From Liquidambar formosana (Eukaryota; Streptophyta; Magnoliopsida; Saxifragales; Altingiaceae), in the NCBI GenBank assembly GCA_039720395.1, contig CM077828.1:18574264-18638263 (forward strand): a stretch of 64,000 nt of DNA, written 5' to 3'. Positions 37,973 to 49,545 of this stretch are shown one piece after another. Under the pieces are notes generated by a model. That model was not told the DNA's origin, made no database searches, and worked only from the letters and a program-made list of their open reading frames with translations. How positions within the stretch are numbered: the first letter of the stretch is position 1; each line of letters opens with the position of its first letter. Both the position numbers and the translations under genes were made by a program.

Positions 37973-38612
37973 TGTTGGGAGAAAATTAACCTTTTCTACC
38001 ACACACACAGCGATTAACAAGAAAATAAAGAGAGGATTGAAGAAGCAAGAACACAGAAATTTACGTGGTTTCCTCTAGTTGAGGTACGTCCACGGCACAT
38101 ACACAATTTCACTATGCTCTGAGGTGAAAAAGAGAATACAAGATACAAAGTCTTCTGACGGCTAGCCCTCTTAAATAACACTCGTACTAATTAGGGTTAA
38201 CATAAAACCATGAGAAAATACCTAAAATACCCCTACAAAAAAGTACGAAAAAGTTGTACGGCGGGCACCCCCTCAGGGGGCTACGCCCCCCGAACCCCCC
38301 AGTCAATCCTACTGACCAATATCATCAGACTCCACATACCACAACAGAAAGGGTCTAAGACAAATACGTCCGACATGTTGTCCGGCAAGCTTGGGTTTTG
38401 CATAGCATCAGGAAGCTCCCTTGTGATTATGAGACTCAATGCACAGAGAGTCGATTGGAGGAATGAGTTCACCGGAGATCCAGTTCTGTGGCCTTGGTTT
38501 GGATTCTCCATGTTTCAATTCCTTGGCTTAAAAATCATGTGATTAGCATTTGCCCTTAAACACGTGTCAATTAAATATTGCACCAAGTCACTTTTCAGTA
38601 TGAGCTCCTACA
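37973..38612 (-). mobile_element. Probable solo LTR of a copia-like retrotransposon
   Basis: On the minus strand it begins TGTAGGAGCTC and ends TCTCCCAACA, giving TG...CA borders. It contains the AACCACGTAAATTTCTGTG stretch typical of plant copia LTR 3' parts. It lies in the large intron 1 of the MED25-like pseudogene. The 5-bp flanks do not match (GAAAG against CAGTC), so the borders may be wrong or recombined. Confidence 0.5.
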
Positions 38613-39277
38613 CAGTCTTAGTAGTCAAGCATTGTCCTAAATTAAGTACATTTTGCCTCTTTAAAGTTTAAACGGTTTTCACTTTTTCCTCTTATAGTTT
38701 AAATTCGGCATTTTACCCCTCTTGAATTTCGTGGCATGTTCACTGCGTTAACGATAAGTAGAAATTATTATTATACTTATGCTGACGTGTCCAAAATCAA
38801 TGCATAGACATAATGGATAAGGAAAATTCCTTAATTATCCTAGGTTTCCTACAAGAGTTTATCATAGCCATTGGCCCACTGCCCTCATCACCATTCTTCT
38901 TGGAGATTTCTTGATAATTCACAACCGCCCACTGCTTGGCAAGCTAATCAACCGTCCCACTGATATTTTCTCCTTCTGTTTTTCTATTAAAAATTTTTCT
39001 CATTCTTTTCATCTCTTCATCTCTCTTCCTATTTTTACTTTTTCTTCCCTGTTTCTGCCTCGGTTTTTTTGTCTTTGCAAAATCTTCTCTAACAATCATG
39101 GATCGTGACTATAAAACAATTGGTTTTGTGTGTACTTTGTTGTGGATAATGAGAGTTTCAGTTTTGTGGGTTTTTATGATGATTTTGAAAATTAGTTTTT
39201 TGGTTGTTTGTGTTGGATTTGAAACCCATATGATCTGCTTTGGATCATCCTTTTTTATTTGAATTTGGGGGAGTGAC

Positions 39278-40073
39278 CAGGGACGAAACCAGGATTTCAT
39301 CTTGGGGGTGGCCAAAACATAAGTCAAAAAAATTTCATCATTCATTGCATTCAAAAATGAGAAACGTACTAAGATTTAAGACTACGTTAATACATCGAAA
39401 ATAAAACTATAGACAATCACACAATGAGGAAAAAAAAATTTGTTAGGAAAAAATTACAATAATTTATAATTTTTTTTTTTAAAAAAAAAAAAAGAGAAAA
39501 AGAAAGAGACTAAAAACAAAAAACAAAAAGTCGTTAAAAAAAAAAAAAATCGCAATTGATGAGGAAGACAAAGATGTAGAGTTGTTCCTCTTGCTAAGAC
39601 TAGTGTTGTTTGGTAAAAAATCAAGAGAGAAGATCTTCTCTCAATCTCTTGAATTTTTTGGCCAATCAAAGGTGAGACTTCAAGGATACATTTTGTTCAA
39701 CCATTAAAGATAAAATGAGAACTTGAAAAGTATAAATTAGTAGATTCAATACATTTGTAAATGAAAGGCCAAAAGACAAAGCATTTGTCTTTGGGTAATT
39801 ACCTTGTATTGAGTTTTTTTCCATTGTGTATAATCTAACTTCAAGATCTTTTACCCTTTGGAATAAAAGGTTGTTGTTTGACTTTTAGATTTTTAGGTGA
39901 GGCTAATTAGACTGACCAATTGGGATTAAAGAAATTTTTTATTGGTATTGGGGTGGCTACGCGAAGGTGGGAGCGAGGGATAGTGAATATGTATGTTATA
40001 TAAAAGGATTTTGTCAAAGTTGGGGGTGGTCATGCCCCCCCTCCCCCTAGGCCCTCTCTTGGGTCCGTCTCTA
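39278..40073. mobile_element. Non-autonomous hAT element, about 796 bp
   Basis: The left end CAGGGACGAAACC is mirrored by the right end (inverted TAGAGACGGACCC). Eight-base flanks GGAGTGAC and GGTGTGAC differ at one position. G-rich GGGGGTGGCC near the left has a partner GGGGGTGGTC near the right end. No transposase frame is present. Confidence 0.72.
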
Positions 40074-40216
40074 GGTGTGACTAGTTTGGAGATGAAACCT
40101 ATATTTCTCTCTAGATAGTTTTTCCTACAACATTTGATTATTTTTCTTACTTTGTTAGAAAATTAGGAGTAATGTATAGTCTATAATATTCATAAATTCA
40201 TTATTCTAGTGTAATG

Positions 40217-40783
40217 TGTTGGGAAGTCTCACATCCCACATTGATTAAATATCAAGTTTGCATGGCTTCACATACTTATATGGGCACTCTATTTAATAGT
40301 TTAGGTTTTTGGATTAGAAACTTAATATAGTAACAAAGCATGTCATTCTTGGACTCATTTTACTTGTAAGCCTATCTTTGTTGTCTACATAACAAACTCA
40401 TTTTTATCTTGTTACGCCTGCACGTGAGAAGGGTATTGGAAAAATACCATATCCCACATTAGTTAATTTTAAAATTTGACATGACTTCCTAAACTTGTTT
40501 GGATCCCTCCACCTATTAGCTTAATTTTAAAATTTGACTTAACCTTTTAAGTTGGAAACTTGACATGATATTAGAGCATGTCGTTCTTAAGTTCGATTCA
40601 TTTGCGCGCCTATCTTTGTTGTCTACACGACAAGCTCGTTTTTATCATGTTAGGCCTTCACACAAGGGGAAGTGTTGGAAAGTCCCACATCCCACATCTA
40701 TTAAATATCAAGTTTGACATTGCTTCATATACCTCTTTAAGCCCTCTACTTAATAGCTTAGGCTTTTAGGTTGAAAATTAACT
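40217..40783 (+). mobile_element. Tandem TRIM cluster: three LTRs, two internal regions, degenerate
   Basis: LTR-like units begin at 40217 (TGTTGGGAAG), 40434 (TATTGGAAAA) and 40673 (TGTTGGAAAG), each followed by CCCACAT. They alternate with internal segments ending in CACGTGAGAAGG or ACACAAGGGGAAG. Degenerate primer-binding sites remain (GATATTAGAGC near 40569). The sequence is clearly related to the TRIM at 31439-31770 but far more diverged. The LTR-I-LTR-I-LTR structure suggests unequal recombination between copies. Confidence 0.75.
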
Positions 40784-41214
40784 GTTTTTTCTTTCTTTCT
40801 TTCTTTTTTTCCTCCTCCTCCTCTTCCTCCTCCTCCTTCTTCTTCTTCTTTACTATCTTCTACTTTTATTTTTTTCCTTGCAAAATCTTATTTATTTCTA
40901 ATTAGCCATCTTCTTTTATAATGAAATAAAGAAAAAGGACGAGAAATGTAAGATTAACGATAGAAGAAGAAGATACCTCTTTAAGCCCTCTACTTAATAG
41001 CTTAGGCTTTTAGGTTGAAAATTAACTGTTTTTTCTTTCTTTCTTTCTTTTTTTCCTCCTCCTCCTCTTCCTCCTCCTCCTTCTTCTTCTTCTTTACTAT
41101 CTTCTACTTTTATTTTTTTCCTTGCAAAATCTTATTTATTTCTAATTAGCCATCTTCTTTTATAATGAAATAAAGAAAAAGGACGAGAAATGTAAGATTA
41201 ACGATAGAAGAAGA

Positions 41215-41218
<4 letters not shown>
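40731..41218. repeat. Perfect 244-bp tandem duplication
   Basis: 40731-40974 and 40975-41218 are identical by eye. The unit includes the end of the last TRIM LTR, long CTTT and CCT tracts, and GAAGAAGAAGAT at its end. The second copy runs straight into a (TA)n tract. Confidence 0.85.
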
Positions 41219-41264
<46 letters not shown>

Positions 41265-41431
41265 GGTTATGTTCCCAACAGCATGTGTTGATATAAGTTA
41301 TATCAGCACCATGCATTAGGGGTTGTATCCTTGCATTAGTCCAATGTACCTCATATCCCACTAATGCACGAGATACAACTCCCATTGCGAATGTTGATAT
41401 AGGTATCAGCATATGCTTACCTGATCATCAT

Positions 41432-41475
<44 letters not shown>
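41219..41475. mobile_element. Fold-back MITE between two (TA)n tracts, copy 2
   Basis: A hairpin-like element (about 41262-41432) whose half GATATAAGTTATATCAGCACC is mirrored by a diverged inverted copy (ATGTTGATATAGGTATCAGCAT). It contains GCATTAGTCC and CACTAATGC. (TA)n runs stand directly on both sides (41219-41262 and 41434-41470). Confidence 0.65.
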
Positions 41476-41479
41476 AAAT

Positions 41480-43396
41480 GGAGTGGAGAGATAGTGTGAA
41501 CAATCCACCATTAGAGACAAGAGAGTTGCTACTTCTATGACAATTAAAGTGGAGAAGTAGCTCTCTTTCTATTTAATTTTCTCTATGAAAATAAAAAGAG
41601 GAGTGCATCACATGACTTAGGCAAAACCATTTATCCAACTAAAATAAGGGCACTTTGGTTGTTAAATTATCATTAAGGTGTCATGTGTCAATCACATAAC
41701 ACTTTTCAATCCATTAAGCCGATGTGGCATTCACAGAAGGGGTAATGTGAAAACGAAAACAAATTATAAGGAGTGATTTGTCTATAAGGGGGAAAAGTGA
41801 AAACGACTAAAACTTCAAGGGGCAAAGTGTAATTTACCCTCTTTTTTTTTTTTTTTTTTTTAATATATAGTTATTATACTAGTTATTGTACATTATGACA
41901 AATAACCCATAGCAATATTTTTAAATATTATATGCCTAGAGATGGATATATTTACCGTAATGTATCAATACACATTCCATGGAAATGCTTGCAACGGATT
42001 TCGAAAACCGTCACAAAATCCTTTTGCGACACACCCTAATGTAACACCTCAATATCCAGCACAAAAAACATTAAGAGATTGTTTTTTGTACCTTTTACGG
42101 TGGTTAAGTTATATCATAATAGGCTTCGTTATTATTACTATTTTTTTGTTTCCTTTTGTTTTATAGCTCACGCGGATCACTAGAGATCAAGCTATATATT
42201 ATCTAGTATATACTCCTATTAACATTTATTTCCATCTTGCTTGAGCCCATCATTTAGCTTTCCAGTTCATTATTTTTAACCCAACCTTTTGTTTCCATTT
42301 GAGAACTCTCTATTCTTTTGATCATCCAATTTAGATTAAACATAAAGCTCCTTTTTTGCCCTTTATTAAACTTAATGTGGATGATGCACTACAAAACCTA
42401 TAACTATATAAGCTATGGCCTATTTGAGAGGGACTTAACCCAGGTCTTGAGATAAATCTTTTACATATTTATGTAGAGATAAATCTTTGGTTGTTTTCAA
42501 TCTTGTAGGAAGATAATTTTCAATCATCCTTGATTGGCAAACTCTCTTAAATTGTTTGAATCTAATGACTTAGTATCAACAACTTCGTCTCTTATTTTGT
42601 TAGTGCAAGGAAATTTTGGTGGTGAATATGTTGACTAAGCAAGCTATTGAGTATTGAATATTATTTTCTAAAGTTCTAATGTGTAATTTTTTTTTGCCTT
42701 TTTTGTGGTTTACTAGTTTACCTCAATAGGTTGTCTTTGATATATTCCTTAGGGTAAACTACAGAAAACTTCATTCTATTATGACATCATTTTCACTATA
42801 CCTCCCTTTATTTAAAAAATAAACAAAATACTCGCAATACTATCTGTCTCACATCTTTTTGGTTTATACCCTCTTCTCTGCAAACGATAGCAATGGTGGT
42901 TGGCTAACAGTAATATTATAGCGGCTAGCTGACATGGAAGTTAAAGAAGGAAATATAGCATTCCCGTGGGAGTCTCGTCGCAGTCACCATCTCACCTTCA
43001 AGCAAACGTGTATCATCATTTCATTGTTAAGTCACCATCTAGATAGATCATAACAGAAGCTAGCTTTAGAGAGAACACATGAAAAAAAAATGGACGTAGA
43101 TTTTGGAAGATTTGAACTCTAAGATCTTCGCAATGTTGGCGACCTTTAATCCACCATCTATATTTGTGCAACTATAGCCGACAAACCTCCACCTGCACCT
43201 CTATCAAAGCTCTAGCAGCGTGCCATCACTTCCTTCATACCCAGAGAAAATTTCCATCTCCATTAAATTTATAGTTTGAATTTTGAATTATTACTTGGTG
43301 TTAATTAGGAGCAAAATGAAAAAACAATAAGTGGGTAAGGTACCAATTTATGAGATAGTCTGTTTTCTGCTATAGGTACCAATTTATATTTTAATA
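41480..43396. other. Non-coding intron-1 sequence of the MED25-like pseudogene
   Basis: AT-rich, no gene recognised. A stretch at about 41700-41840 (GTGAAAACG.., GGGGCAAAGTGTAATTTACCC) is an inverted, diverged partner of 38636-38720. These may be ends of a common plant DNA transposon (Mutator-like type). GGGTAAACTACAG near 42755 is similar. Confidence 0.4.
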
Positions 43397-45560
43397 TCTA
43401 TTACTATACTATAAAAGAGAGTTTTTTGCTGACATCAGCACTTTGCTTATGTGTCTCATTGATAAACCTTCCCTTCAAAATCCATTCCTCCCCTTATCTT
43501 TGGCCCCACAAATGATGTCAGCAACTCCCCATAAATATGTAATTTTTTTTTTCTTTCCTCTCCCTAATGGTACAACCTTCCCTCTTCTTCTATATTTTCC
43601 CCATCCCTTTATTTTTTTTTTTTTTATTCACACATAATGTCAGCACCTCTGTCTCTCTTTTTTTTTTCCTTGGTTTTCTTTCCCTTCCCCCCATACACCT
43701 TCCCTCTTCCTCTACCTTTCCCCTATCCCTTCTTTTTTCCTTCCCCTTCTACGTACACCTTCCCTCTCCCTCTTTCTTCCCTCCATTCTCTGTTATCCTC
43801 TTTCTCTTTCCTTATTTTCTCTTCTTCCTCACTTCCCAAGATCCCTACCTTCCTTCTCCTTCTTCCACACAATGTCAGCGACTCCCTTGTTTTGTTTTTT
43901 TTTCTTCTGTACACCTCCCTCTCCCTCTTCCTTCCCTTTCTCTAGCCTCCTGTTTCCCTCTCCTTATTCTCTCTTCTTCCTTACTTCCCAAGATCCCAAC
44001 ATTCCCTTTCCCTCTTCCACACAATGTCAACGACTCCTCTGTTTTTTTTTTCTCTCCCCATACACCTTCCCTCTTCCTCTTCCTTCCCTTTCTCTGTTCT
44101 CTTCTTTCTCTCTCCTTATTCTCTCATCTTCCTCACTTCCCAATATCGCCGTACAGTACTTCCTTTTCTCTTTCCCTCTCCTATTTTTTCCCCTTTTCAA
44201 ATTTTAAATTTTAAACATAAAATACATCTTCCACTTCAAATTTCCTCTTCTCCTTTTTCCTTCTTTCTCTCTCTCCCCTCCCCCCCACTTTTCATCCTTC
44301 ACGCTAGCTCAGCTATTCTCTCAACCAACAATTTTAGCACCGATAAGGATTCTGGTCAAAGCTTCCATCTTCATAATGGGCAGTTGTTGTGGTTTATGAT
44401 TTCGTTTGTTGAGAAAGTCTACTTGCACAATTAAATAGGATAGTCCAAATGTAGGTGACAAAGTTCATATTTTTTAGAATTTTTTTTCCCTTCTCTGTGT
44501 TTTGCATTTTCGCTCCATGGATACTGACTTATTATATGCTCTGTTTACTTGAAATGTTGTTCCTTGGTTTTTTCAAATTATTTTGTTTTCAGTACAAAAT
44601 ATGTAAATTATATAAAAAAATTTTAAGGGCTCAAACGTGAGAATGCAGAATTATTCACTTCCTCTCTTCTACTATTTATAACTCATGACAGGCCTATCAT
44701 CAGACAAGTAGTTAAATCACCTATTCAAGCCAGTTGTTGGTTTCAGAGTCCTCCCTATTGAACCATCTAGGATTAAAAATGTTTCCACCAATTGAGATGT
44801 ATGAATCATTCAGCACTAACAATAATAGTTAAAATTTTGATCACATTCATAGGCGTGTAATACATTTATAGCACTGCACTGCACTGCATATGGGTAGCAT
44901 AGTTTGGTGGAATTTATGTACTCGGTATTCAAAATTTTTATTTTTTCTTGCTTGTGAGCGTTGATTACTTCATTCTGAAGCTAATTTTAAGTGGACAATA
45001 AAAAATTATGAAAAAAAAAAAAAAAAATTGGGCCAAGGTAGCACTTACACCAGTTTATTCCTGTGTTTTATTTGTTTATTTATTTATTTATTTTTATAAC
45101 AAGATTCATTGTATTGAGATTTTCTATAAATATGTCATAGGATTTGAGTATTTTTGTTTTAGTCATTTAGTGTTGGATTCTTTGCATTTATTGACACAAT
45201 TGTAAGGATTCAAGTTAATATGATTTTTGTGTTGTAACAAGTCATTTGTCAAATTGTAGGTTATAACAAGTTAACCTTTCAAAGCATCTTAAACTGTTTC
45301 ATGTTCATTTGTGTTATTTAAAATAGATTTATTTTTCAAATTCTATTTATTTTTTAAACCAATAGTGAATTGGTTTATTTAAAAACCAAATAATAGTTGG
45401 AAATTATTCAAACAATCCCCTGTATCTTTTACTAAAAGGTTGTGGAATAATAATTTTGCTTAGCGAGACTAATACTGTATAATGGCTTTTTAATTGCTTT
45501 TATAAGAACTTTAGATAAAATAATTGTTTAGTTCCTGCGCATTGCGCGGGTTTATACTAG
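43397..45560 (+). mobile_element. Non-autonomous Helitron, about 2.16 kb, with pyrimidine-rich minisatellite
   Basis: The 5' end TCTATTACTATACTATAAAAG is preceded by A. The 3' end has a 7-bp-stem hairpin (CCTGCGC-ATT-GCGCGGG with one wobble pair) six bases before CTAG, and is followed by T. A|TC...CTRR|T with a terminal hairpin and no target duplication defines Helitrons. No Rep/helicase is encoded. Inside, 43490-44290 consists of repeated CT-rich units carrying TTCCACACAATGTCA..GACTCC near 43867 and 44019. Long open frames there are artefacts of the CT-rich composition. Confidence 0.85.
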
Positions 45561-45626
45561 TATATGTGTGTGTGTGTGTGTGTATTAGTTTGTCGACTTC
45601 CAATTCAACTCCATTTAACTGTTTGA

Positions 45627-45650
45627 TTATATATATATATATATATATAT
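45627..45650. repeat. (TA)n microsatellite
   Basis: About 11 TA units shortly after the Helitron end. A GT repeat lies at 45566-45582. Confidence 0.9.
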
Positions 45651-46291
45651 GACAGTGGAAATCTGGTTTACATACAAAATATAGTGAAACATGAGCATAT
45701 CAGAGGAAATATCCTCAAATACCTACTTTCTTGCTAAAGTAGAACTCCTGCTGGAATAACATTTAGTCCAATCATAAACCAAAAGAGAAAAAGAAATTAA
45801 CGCTTCTACAAAAGTCTAAAAAAATGCAGATTCTATTTGCTGCAGAAGGCTCATTATCCAAGAATTATAAAGTAAGAAGAACAAGACAAGCGATTGTGGT
45901 GAAATGCAATAAAGAAATTTGCATAAAGAAATCACAAAGTCAAGTAGTGTCTTATAGTATTTCATGTATATACGTACATAGTTAAGATTAGAAAAGACCT
46001 GTTATTCTCTATTTTCTATTTTTTTTTGGAGGAACAACATCTAGAAGGGACCAATCTGTTGGTAATTCAAATTTTTCCCATTCTAGTTTCTTTGGAACTA
46101 CTATTTCTGCTTTTCTGATTTGGATTTGTAATAAAATAGTACGTCCACGAGAACTGGTTTGTAAAGCTCTAAGTATTATGCTGGTAGACATAAATTTATA
46201 ATAAAATCTGTAAACTAAAGCTAATGGAGGTAATCCTTCTCTTAAATCATAACCATGTGTTTTAATATTTAATATATAGGATGGTAGTTAG

Positions 46292-46430
46292 CTGGATAAG
46301 AATGTACTTAAATAAGTTATATCAGCACCTGCATTGGGGGCTGTACATTGTGCATTAGTGGGTTTTAAGGTACAACACCCAATGCATGGTGTTGATAAAA
46401 CTTATGTAACCACATTCTTACTTGATCAGG

Positions 46431-46462
<32 letters not shown>
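46292..46462. mobile_element. Fold-back MITE beside a (TA)n tract, copy 3
   Basis: Left half ATAAGTTATATCAGCACC..GCATTGGGGG and right half CCCAATGCATGGTGTTGATA are inverted relatives. The centre carries GTGCATTAGTGGG as in copy 1, and the end TGATCAGGATTATATA runs into (TA)n (46435-46461). Confidence 0.65.
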
Positions 46463-46466
<4 letters not shown>

Positions 46467-46722
46467 GTTTATATTCTTATTATCGTCAATTTATTTTTAG
46501 TTATGGAAATTTATAAACCTTTATTACTTTTGATTCGCAACAATATTTTCTATGGTCACCACATTGATTTTTAATTATGTCAAATTAATAACATTCCATA
46601 AAAAATCTTTATTGCTTTTGATTTACAACATTATCCTCTTTGGTCACCACATTTATTTCATTAATGAATTGTTTATTTCCTCTTAAAAGATTCTTCAACC
46701 TATAGGGATAATTGCTTAAACA

Positions 46723-47454
46723 TGTTAAGATTTTAAATGTTTTATTTCATTTATTGGAAGCTCTAGTAGATTTGACCAAGTCTTTAGCTATTTTGATTAT
46801 TTGGTTAGTGCTGAGAAAGTGTTTTAAAGTGTGATCCTATTCTATAGGAGTAGTGGCTAGTGTTAGGATGAAAAGTTCTATGTAAAGCCTATTTATAGGC
46901 CTTATTTCTTTAACAATAAAATATAGAGCTTTACCACTTCAACACTTAACACAGAGAGCACTTCCACACGTTTCTTTGTTCTTTTTTGTTCTTTCTTCAT
47001 TGTGTATTAGTGGTATCAGAGCCAGTAGCAGCCTTTTTTGTTCACGTGCTGCTATAAAGGAGGACTTTGAAGAGGGTTGATTTTTTCTTTTAAACTGATT
47101 TCTGCAGATTTCAGTTTAAGGGAGGGTGTTAAGATTTTAAATGTTTTATTTCATTTATTGGAAGCTCTAGTAGATTTGACCAAGTCTTTAGCTATTTTGG
47201 TTATTTGGTTAGTGCTGAGAAAGTGTTTTAGGTGTGATCCTATTTGATAGGAGTTGTGGTTATTGCTGAGAAAGTGTGATCCTATTCTATAGGAGTAGTG
47301 GCTAGTGCTAGGATGAAAAGTTCTATGTAAAGCCTATTTATAGGCCTTATTTCTTTAACAATAAAATATAGAGCTTTACCACTTCAACACTTAACACAGA
47401 GAGCACTTCCACACGTTTCTTTGTTCTTTTTTGTTCTTTCTTCATTGTGTATCA
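46723..47454 (+). mobile_element. TRIM-type retrotransposon with TSD AAACA
   Basis: LTRs at 46723-47009 and 47127-47454 begin TGTTAAGATTTT and end GTATTA/GTATCA. The primer-binding site TGGTATCAGAGC is at 47011-47022. The polypurine tract AAGGGAGGG stands right before the second LTR. AAACA flanks both sides (46718-46722, 47455-47459). LTR 2 is about 41 bp longer because of an internal duplication around GTGTGATCCTATT. The internal region is 117 bp and non-coding. Confidence 0.92.
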
Positions 47455-47648
47455 AAACAAGTGGCCGACTATCTTTTATAAATAAAGAAATATATATATG
47501 CATGTGAACCATCGTTATGTTTCACTTTTTCCTATTTATATTGTGATAAAACTCAAATATTTTGAATTAATATTATTATAAAAATCCTTTTGATCCTAAG
47601 TTTTGTAATTTGTATGGGGAAAACTAGCTAATTTCAACTACGTACAAA

Positions 47649-47683
<35 letters not shown>

Positions 47684-47686
<3 letters not shown>

Positions 47687-48860
47687 ATAGAAATTAACCA
47701 CAAAAAGACTTCTATCACCTTAGCATGCCACAATCATTGCCAAAAGCTATTTAAACTGCGGAAACTCAAGAAACCATCTCAATAAAACCATTATCAATTC
47801 AATAGTTATAAATATAAATCTACCTATCGACTTTGCAAGTAAAGCAACTTGTGCATGCCAAAAATGATAATCAAAACATCAAACATTATAACAAACATAT
47901 ATTTTTTTATATGGGCAAGATGGGGAGGGAAAAGTCATAATACCACATATCGACATGACTAAATAAAGGTAATGAAATAGTACAAAAGGCTAACAAGCAC
48001 ACTACACTCTAATATTATAGGCATTCAACTTTTAGAGGTGCTTAACAAACATTTATTGAGAGGAAAAAAATCATAATAAATAACTTTGCAATGTCAAAAA
48101 ATACTAGAGATACATTCACACACAAAAAATAAGAGAAGATGATAAGTTAGCTCGGTGATCTTTTCATGCCAATATTTGAAAATGTAAGCTAGTATGAATC
48201 CATGGCAGCAATGCCTTGAATAATAATGATTAAATGTTTCTCTACCATGGGTGACCCTTTAAAGGGACAAAATTTAAAAATAAAAAAAATAAAAAAAGGG
48301 GGGGATAAGAGGGAGACATAGAATGAGAGAAATTTATTTTTGGTTTCACTCTCTTAAAGTTGCCCTTGTCGTTTTCATACAATTGTGTGAATGGCTTGTA
48401 TGAACGCATATATACTTTACAATTGTTCTAATTATAATCCTTGCAATATTCAGTCAGGCACTATCTTTTTTTCTTTTTTTTTTTCTTGAATTGAAATGTC
48501 CTCAAACTTTTAGGAAATTTCAAACAAGAAAGGTGGGGTTGGCATAGGTTTCCAGTTTAAATCTCATTCTAAAAAATTGAAAAATAAAAAAGATGAAAAT
48601 TATCTACAAGAAAATGGAAGCAATAAAATTGTTAAAAGTTAACAATTTTAATCACTCACTTTATTCATTAGCTAATGTGACAATGATATAATTGTAATTA
48701 TCTAAGAAAGTGAGTCATTTTCTCTTCATAAATAAGTGAAGGGCAATTATGTAAATAATATATAAGGACAATTATAGAAAATATTTCATTAGCTTGCAAT
48801 TTTAATCTTATAGTATGGAAAAAACTAGCGATTGTGTGGTACGCATGCACCCATTTGGTA
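47684..48860 (-). repeat. Segmental duplication, copy A (MED25-like exon 1 and upstream DNA)
   Basis: This aligns in order with 51049-52305. Shared blocks include ACTTTGCAAGTAAAG, ATTGTAATTA followed by AAAGTGAGTCATTTT, GGACAATTAT and GGTACGCATGCAC. Similarity is broken by many small indels, so the duplication is old. Confidence 0.8.
48162..48248 (-). pseudogene. MED25-like exon 1, copy A
   Basis: From the ATG at 48248 the minus strand reads MVEKHLIIIIQGIAAMDSY and then TAG (48189-48191). Plant MED25 begins with a similar Glu-Lys-X-Leu-Ile-Val stretch and an Ala-Ala-Met-Gly-Pro-Tyr-Trp motif. Here the Trp codon is amber. After the stop the sequence (LTFSNIGMKR) matches the expected helix less well than copy B does. 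Confidence 0.72.
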
Positions 48861-49339
48861 CATTTTTTTTTTCTTTTTTTAATGAAAGACAATGACTAAG
48901 TTACATCTTAGTTGGATAATTTAATTGTTATTTAATTTTATTTTTATTTTGTTTGTTTTAATATGAGTAGAATGCTAAAACTCATCCTAAATCCCAACAA
49001 CAAGATCTCTTCTCACCCACCAATTTAGTTATCAAAGTGCTCAAGACTTGGAATTCAGAATATCTCCTACAAAGAATATAGAGATGAGGCTAAAAGGCTA
49101 TTAGTTTAAATAAATAGTTTGACAATCGAAATCTAACCGTTTAAAAAAATTTATAGTCGGATCTTTATTATAAAATTGTGCCCATAGAATCATTTGTCAT
49201 ATCTTCGATACTTCTTTAATCAAACTAATGGAAGTTTGAATAAAATGAGTAGGTGATAGTGTCAACGTAAAGTAGTTTGATATGTGTCAAAAATGAACTA
49301 CTTTAATTCAAAAAAATTATTATATTAAGAAAGTAATAG

Positions 49340-49545
49340 TCACAAATCCATAATGTTGAAGGCACAATTCTATCAATTTGAATAAGACCATTTAAAAAGG
49401 CAATAGCCAATTAGATCAATTTTAAAAATTGTATGAAATGCATATATTTTGAATTTTCACTCTTATTTGTAATGATGCCATCATTCATTTGAATTTTTTT
49501 CAATTTAGGGATTTTTGCCTTCAATATTATATAAACGCTAATGAT
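49340..49545. mobile_element. Relative of the MITE at 27903-28205
   Basis: The palindromic interior matches that MITE: GTTGAAGGCACAATTC at one end, TTTTTGCCTTCAATATTAT at the other, and ACTCTTATTTGTAATGATG between. The outer GGCCTGTTTGG ends are missing or decayed. Confidence 0.6.

Noticed and set aside
38040..38540. Open frames on both strands near 38210-38540
   Set aside because: They lie inside a probable copia solo LTR and show no protein similarity.
43567..44214. Open frame of 215 codons rich in Phe, Pro, Ser and Leu
   Set aside because: It is a translation of a CT-rich minisatellite inside a Helitron; all three frames of the strand are open there.
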